A stretch of 64,000 bases of DNA from NCBI RefSeq assembly GCF_000400505.1, contig NZ_CM001857.1:1066204-1130203 (forward strand), given 5' to 3'. The notes under the pieces are model-generated. The model was not told the DNA's origin. It saw nothing but the letters and a program-made list of their open reading frames with translations, and ran no database searches. Of this stretch, positions 63,833 to 64,000 are shown one piece after another. Position 1 is the stretch's first letter, and each line of letters begins with the position of its first letter. A program made the translations under genes and the position numbers. This stretch comes from Musicola paradisiaca NCPPB 2511. GTDB lineage: Bacteria; Pseudomonadota; Gammaproteobacteria; Enterobacterales; Enterobacteriaceae.

Positions 63833-64000
63833 TAATGGAACTTTCACAGGCCCTCGGCATTATCAATCTTACCGCTCCCGATGAAGTTCAGAGTCTTGCC
63901 GACCTCCTTTCCCCCGACCTTATTCAGCAGGCCTTTACCCTCACGGATACCGTGACGCTACGTAAGCGTAAGCTTCCCTCGATCCATGGTCTGGCTGGTT
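63811..64000 (+). CDS. IS4-family transposase, N-terminal part
   Basis: The first 63 codons of a transposase are visible, starting MSSHEPFLMELSQALGIINL. The segment LSPDLIQQAFTLTDTVTLRKRKLPS matches the Nterm_IS4 domain, in which helices end in a T-x-R-x-R-K/R-L-P motif. The DDE catalytic domain is beyond the window. The gene is preceded by the IS left end. Whether the element is intact cannot be told from this window. Confidence 0.85.
   Translation, partial: MSSHEPFLMELSQALGIINLTAPDEVQSLADLLSPDLIQQAFTLTDTVTLRKRKLPSIHGLAG

Larger units (their letters stand above)
63753..64000 (+). mobile_element. IS4-family insertion sequence, left end (truncated by window)
   Basis: From memory, the IS4 left end reads TAATGCCGATCAGTTAAG; here TAATGCCGATCGTTTAAGGA starts at 63753 and is followed by the transposase gene. 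The right end is outside the window. The insertion point is 40 bases after luxS. The 11-13 bases before it (about 63740-63752) would be the target duplication, checkable only with the right end. Confidence 0.82.

Overview
The window comes from a soft-rot enterobacterium of the Dickeya/Pectobacterium type, most likely Dickeya. The right end carries the enterobacterial backbone pncC-recA-recX-alaS-csrA-tRNA(Ser)-3x tRNA(Arg)-yqaB-yqaA-gshA-micA-luxS. The rest is GC-rich and full of pectin/hexuronate genes (uxuA, uxuB, an ExuR/UxuR regulator, a GH28 enzyme, a GPH sugar permease) and transport operons. No rRNA or CRISPR array is present.

Layout. 0-7.7 kb: a dipeptide-type ABC transporter operon with two M20 peptidases, read leftwards from a GntR/UTRA regulator. 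8-14.3 kb: btsS-btsR-btsT-yjiX-yjiA, i.e. pyruvate sensing, pyruvate uptake and a GTPase. 14.4-22.4 kb: an AT-rich accessory island. 22.5-33.6 kb: a NUDIX hydrolase, then a sugar/uronide module ending in uxuA <-> uxuB and its regulator, with matching palindromic operators. 33.8-37 kb: a C69 dipeptidase and a pyruvoyl decarboxylase. 37.5-43.2 kb: a secreted alpha/beta hydrolase and the galactofuranose transporter ytfQRT-yjfF. 43.9-52.4 kb: a mixture of small single genes. 52.7-53.5 kb: four tandem small-RNA units. 54-63.7 kb: the recA-to-luxS backbone. The last 250 bases are the left end of an IS4-type insertion sequence.

The most interesting region is the island at 14.9-21.0 kb. One leftward operon starts with a 32-codon peptide gene that has a strong ribosome binding site. 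A stem-loop follows, then a nucleotidyltransferase whose C-terminus looks like a PqqD/RRE peptide-recognition domain, an unknown protein joined in frame to a phosphoribosyltransferase across a single TGA, an IMPase-type phosphatase, a radical SAM protein with an unusual CX8CX2C motif, a dTMP-kinase-like P-loop protein and an MFS exporter. The set reads like a pathway that builds a nucleotide-like group and attaches it to a ribosomal peptide. I do not recognise it as a described system. Two copies of a ~130-bp repeat bracket it.

The second system is at 52.73-53.46 kb. Four consecutive units each carry a 20-bp sequence matching the PmrA box, a -10 hexamer exactly 7 bases later, a predicted start at CAGG, a short GC stem-loop and a GCCCACC/GGTGGGC-type terminator. 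They look like four paralogous PmrA-controlled small RNAs of 86-92 nt.

Cautions: uxuB and a small gene at 21.6-22.3 kb are broken by single extra A residues in A-runs, so sequencing or assembly error must be kept in mind. All family assignments are by eye; no database search was run.
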